37,761 nucleotides of DNA from Nitrosomonas sp. (GTDB lineage: Bacteria; Pseudomonadota; Gammaproteobacteria; Burkholderiales; Nitrosomonadaceae): contig JAMWZW010000017.1 in the NCBI GenBank assembly GCA_024281995.1, forward strand, positions 1 through 37,761, read 5' to 3'. Within the stretch, counting starts at the first letter, position 1. Every line of letters starts with the position of its first letter. The position numbers and the translations under genes are program-made. Positions 35,112-37,761 of this stretch are shown piece by piece. A model generated the notes under the pieces. That model searched no databases and was not told where the DNA came from. It saw nothing but the letters and a program-made list of their open reading frames with translations.

Positions 35112-36272
35112 ATGGTTAAAAAAAAATATGTTACTTTTTTTTGTTATAGCTTAGTAACTTCGCTACTGATTGCATGTGAAAGCAAAGAATTAGTGCAAAT
35201 ATCTCCTCCAGTGAATCAGCCAATGCAGGTAACCTTCATGATTGCAGAGCCTGTCAACATGCCTGTTAGTTTGGAAACAATTGCTCAAACTGAGGGGGCA
35301 AAAGAAATTGAAATCCGTCCGCGTGTAGGTGGTATCCTGCTCAAGCGTGTTTATGATGAAGGCACCGCAGCCAAAGCTGGACAACCCTTGTTTTTAATTG
35401 ACCCTGAGCCTTTTCAAATTACCTTGGCGGAAGCCAACGCCCTATTGCGTGAGCAAACTGTGCGTGCAATGCGTGCCAAGAGCGAAGAAAATCGTCAACG
35501 TCAGTTACTGAATGAAAATTTTGTCAGTCAGCGCGCTTATGATCAGGTAACAGCCGATCTAGCCGCTACACAAGCAGCTCTGCAAGCAGCGAAAGCTCGT
35601 GTTAAGCAAGCCGAGCTCAATCTTTCTTACACCACTGTCAGAGCGCCGGTGGATGGCATAACAGGTCGTTCGCACTTTTCTGAAGGTGCATTGATATCGG
35701 CTAACAGTAGTTTGCTGACTACATTGACTCAGTTATCCCCCATTTGGGTACGATTTAGTTTTTCGGATAACGAATTGGCAAAATTGGGTGAGCATGTGAA
35801 TGAAAAAAATGTACATCATGTCACCATGATTTTGCCTGATGGATCCGAGTATCAACAAAATGGCAAAATCAATTTTGCTGCCAGCAAGATAGATCCATTA
35901 CTCGGAACCCAACAATTACGCGCCACTTTCGACAACGCGGATGAACGTATATTACCTGGCCAATTTGTTCGCATACGAATTACCGCCGGAGAACCCAAAG
36001 CTGTTTATATAGTACCGCAAGTTGCGGTTCTAACTTCGGATTTAGGCAGATTTGTTTATGTCATCGCTGAAGACAATGTGGTGATACAACGCCCGGTTAC
36101 AGTAGGTGATTGGATCGGTAAAGACTGGATAATTTTGGATGGATTAAATACAGGCGATAAAGTCGTAGTCGACAATCTCATTAAATTAATACCCGGAAAA
36201 AGTGTTGAGCCATACTTACGCGACCACAATTCATTGCCTTCACCGGCCAATTCCGCTTCGGTCAATGGATAA
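35112..36272 (+). CDS. RND efflux periplasmic adaptor lipoprotein (membrane fusion protein)
   Basis: The 386-residue protein links an inner-membrane RND pump to an outer-membrane channel. It has a lipoprotein signal (FFCYSLVTSLLIACESKE, Cys at about residue 22). The order of domains is typical of AcrA/MexA: a lipoyl half-motif (EIEIRPRVGGILLKRVYDEG), a coiled-coil hairpin (residues about 95-165, LREQTVRAMRAKSEENRQRQ then LAATQAALQAAKARVKQAEL), the second lipoyl half (LSYTTVRAPVDGITGRSHFS), and beta-barrel and membrane-proximal domains (GTQQLRATFDNADERILPGQ, FVRIRI, AVLTSDLGRFVYVI, ILDGLNTGDKVVVDNL). An in-frame upstream ATG-less extension to 35052 is rejected because the lipoprotein signal begins at ATG 35112. 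The permease gene follows after 11 bases. Confidence 0.94.
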   Translation: MVKKKYVTFFCYSLVTSLLIACESKELVQISPPVNQPMQVTFMIAEPVNMPVSLETIAQTEGAKEIEIRPRVGGILLKRVYDEGTAAKAGQPLFLIDPEPFQITLAEANALLREQTVRAMRAKSEENRQRQLLNENFVSQRAYDQVTADLAATQAALQAAKARVKQAELNLSYTTVRAPVDGITGRSHFSEGALISANSSLLTTLTQLSPIWVRFSFSDNELAKLGEHVNEKNVHHVTMILPDGSEYQQNGKINFAASKIDPLLGTQQLRATFDNADERILPGQFVRIRITAGEPKAVYIVPQVAVLTSDLGRFVYVIAEDNVVIQRPVTVGDWIGKDWIILDGLNTGDKVVVDNLIKLIPGKSVEPYLRDHNSLPSPANSASVNG

Positions 36273-36283
36273 CAATCACATAC

Positions 36284-37761
36284 ATGGCTAAATTTTTTAT
36301 TACACGGCCTATTTTTGCATCAGTTTTGTCAATCATTATCGTTCTGGCGGGATTAGCTGCTTCTCTACAGTTACCGATTGAACAGTATCCGAAAATCACG
36401 CCACCAACCATCATCGTGACCGCAACATTTCCGGGAGCCAGCGCGGAAACGATGATAAAAACAGTTGCTGCACCCATTGAGGAAAAACTCAGTGCAATCC
36501 AAGGATTACTCTACTTTAATTCCAGCGCTGATTCGAGCGGAAGACTAACCATTACCGTCACGTTTGAAATCGGAACCGATATAGATCGTGCCGCCTTCAA
36601 TGTGAGTAATGAAGTAAATACCGCTTTAGCACGCTTACCCGACGAAGTTAGACGTACCGGCATCACTGTGCAAAAGCGCTCCAATGACTTACTGCTGGTT
36701 TTTGCAATAACTTCCAGCGACCCCAAACATACCACTTTGTTTTTAAGTAATTTTATTACCAGCAGCATCCTGGATGACTTGAGGCGCGAAACAGGTGTTG
36801 GCGAAGCGCGGATTTTTGGCGCACAGGATTACGCCATGAGAATTTGGTTACGCCCTGATCGCATGGCGCAATTAGGGATTACGACCACTGATATTGCCAA
36901 TGCCATCCGCGCCCAAAATGCCCAGCAAGCCGTAGGAAAAATAGGGCAGGAACCGGCACTTGCCGATCAGCAATTGGTCTATACCGTGACCGCGAAAGGC
37001 CGGCTACTGGAACCTGAGCAATTCGAAAATATCATTCTGCGTTCCGAAGCATCACGTGGCGTACTTTATCTTAAAGATGTCGCGCGCGTTGAACTTGGCG
37101 CCCAAGATTATTCAACCTATACACTGTTGAATGGTGAGCCCGGCTTGGGAATCGGCATTTTCTTGCGTAGCGGTGCCAATGCCCTTGAAACGGCCGCAGC
37201 AGTTAAAGCCAAAATGAATGAATTGCAGCATTATTTTCCTGAAGGGATGCAGTACTTCATTTCCTACGACACCAGTTTATTCGTCAAAGCATCAATTTGG
37301 GAGGTTGTCAAAACCTTGGGAGAAGCCATGCTTCTCGTTGTTCTGGTCGTTTATCTTTTTTTGCAGAGCTGGCGTGCTACGCTTATTCCCATCATCGCTA
37401 TACCTATTTCGCTGATTGGTACCTTCGCCGGTTTATGGATATTGGGATACTCGATTAATACCTTAACACTATTTGCCATGGTGCTCTCGATCGGCATAGT
37501 TGTTGATGACGCGATTGTAGTACTTGAAAATATCGAGCGGCTGATGTCGCAGGAAAAACTATCACCTATGCATGCCGCTATCAAAGCAATGCAGCAGGTA
37601 TCCAGCGCTGTGGTAGCCATGACCATGGTACTGGCTGCAGTTTTTATACCGGTTGCTTTTCTTGGCGGTATCGCCGGTGAGCTTTATCAGCAGTTTGCGG
37701 TGACAGTGGCTGTCGCTGGTGTTATTTCCGGCATTGTTGCTTTAACACTGACACCCACACT
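36284..37761 (+). CDS. RND efflux permease, HAE1 type (N-terminal part, cut by window end)
   Basis: The frame is open from ATG 36284 to the end of the window, giving about 492 residues of an expected 1030 or more. The N-terminus MAKFFITRPIFASVLSIIIV and the IEQYPKITPPTIIVTATFPG block are standard for AcrB-like pumps. TM4 carries the proton-relay pair in SIGIVVDDAIVVLENIERLM (two Asp). The VDDAIVVLENIER form marks the hydrophobe/amphiphile (HAE1) group, not the CusA heavy-metal group. The pore domain lies at about 40-330 and TM2-TM6 follow. With the adaptor it forms a drug-type efflux system; an outer-membrane partner would be outside the window. The permease is not broken within the visible part. 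Confidence 0.95.
   Translation, partial: MAKFFITRPIFASVLSIIIVLAGLAASLQLPIEQYPKITPPTIIVTATFPGASAETMIKTVAAPIEEKLSAIQGLLYFNSSADSSGRLTITVTFEIGTDIDRAAFNVSNEVNTALARLPDEVRRTGITVQKRSNDLLLVFAITSSDPKHTTLFLSNFITSSILDDLRRETGVGEARIFGAQDYAMRIWLRPDRMAQLGITTTDIANAIRAQNAQQAVGKIGQEPALADQQLVYTVTAKGRLLEPEQFENIILRSEASRGVLYLKDVARVELGAQDYSTYTLLNGEPGLGIGIFLRSGANALETAAAVKAKMNELQHYFPEGMQYFISYDTSLFVKASIWEVVKTLGEAMLLVVLVVYLFLQSWRATLIPIIAIPISLIGTFAGLWILGYSINTLTLFAMVLSIGIVVDDAIVVLENIERLMSQEKLSPMHAAIKAMQQVSSAVVAMTMVLAAVFIPVAFLGGIAGELYQQFAVTVAVAGVISGIVALTLTPT

Noticed and set aside
36284-37761. RND pump as a copper exporter (CusA type) linked to the copper oxidase locus
   Set aside because: The TM4 motif is VDDAIVVLENIER, typical of HAE1 drug pumps, and CusA-type metal-path Met residues are not evident in the visible part. 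Proximity alone is not enough.
1-37761. tRNA, rRNA or CRISPR arrays
   Set aside because: No cloverleaf-like segment, rRNA sequence or regularly spaced repeat was seen on reading the window; the only short tandem array is the three-unit CTAACCC repeat.

Overview
The window looks like a chromosomal segment of a betaproteobacterium, most probably Nitrosomonas or a close relative (Nitrosomonadaceae). This is inferred from the gene order ndk-rlmN-pilF-rodZ-ispG-hisS-yfgM-bamB-der, the flhA-flhF-flhG-fliA-motC-motD-flgN-flgM block, the AT-leaning coding style, a DUF4214-tailed metalloprotease and a copper-oxidase locus with a type-C-like multicopper oxidase. No 16S gene or tRNA is present to prove it.

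Region 1 (1-6.1 kb) is a flagellar and motility block. It holds the end of flhA, then flhF, flhG, fliA and a MotA/MotB-type stator pair (motC/motD) on the plus strand, tightly packed or overlapping. The divergent-facing flgM-flgN pair runs on the minus strand behind a near-perfect sigma-28 (FliA) promoter.

Region 2 (6.3-18.3 kb) is mostly conserved housekeeping: an EI24 membrane protein, a DUF3025 protein, a periplasmic rhodanese, and then the classic cluster for nucleotide metabolism (ndk), RNA methylation (rlmN), type IV pilus assembly (pilF), cell shape (rodZ), isoprenoid synthesis (ispG), tRNA charging (hisS), envelope biogenesis (yfgM-like, bamB) and ribosome assembly (der). The conserved cluster ends abruptly after der; hfq is not found there.

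Region 3 (18.3-31.4 kb) is an accessory, IS-rich region. It begins with a membrane-anchored kinase-fold protein whose catalytic residues are almost all replaced (a predicted pseudokinase) and a DJ-1/PfpI protein. Next come three near-identical IS5-family copies, an IS481-family element and an IS630-family element, all with identifiable ends and target duplications. Between them lie an orphan Sfp-type phosphopantetheinyl transferase, a TIGR03032/DUF4915 protein and a serralysin-like metalloprotease with a DUF4214 tail. One minus-strand gene has been split into three pieces by two IS elements and can be rebuilt in frame by removing them. A DUF1810 gene is broken by a nonsense codon and by one extra unit of a 7-bp CTAACCC repeat.

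Region 4 (31.4-37.8 kb) is an envelope copper-handling and efflux region. It has a small secreted His/Met-rich protein, a convergent pair encoding a C-terminally anchored multicopper oxidase and a very His-rich anchored cupredoxin, and divergently an RND efflux adaptor lipoprotein followed by an HAE1-type RND permease that runs off the window end.
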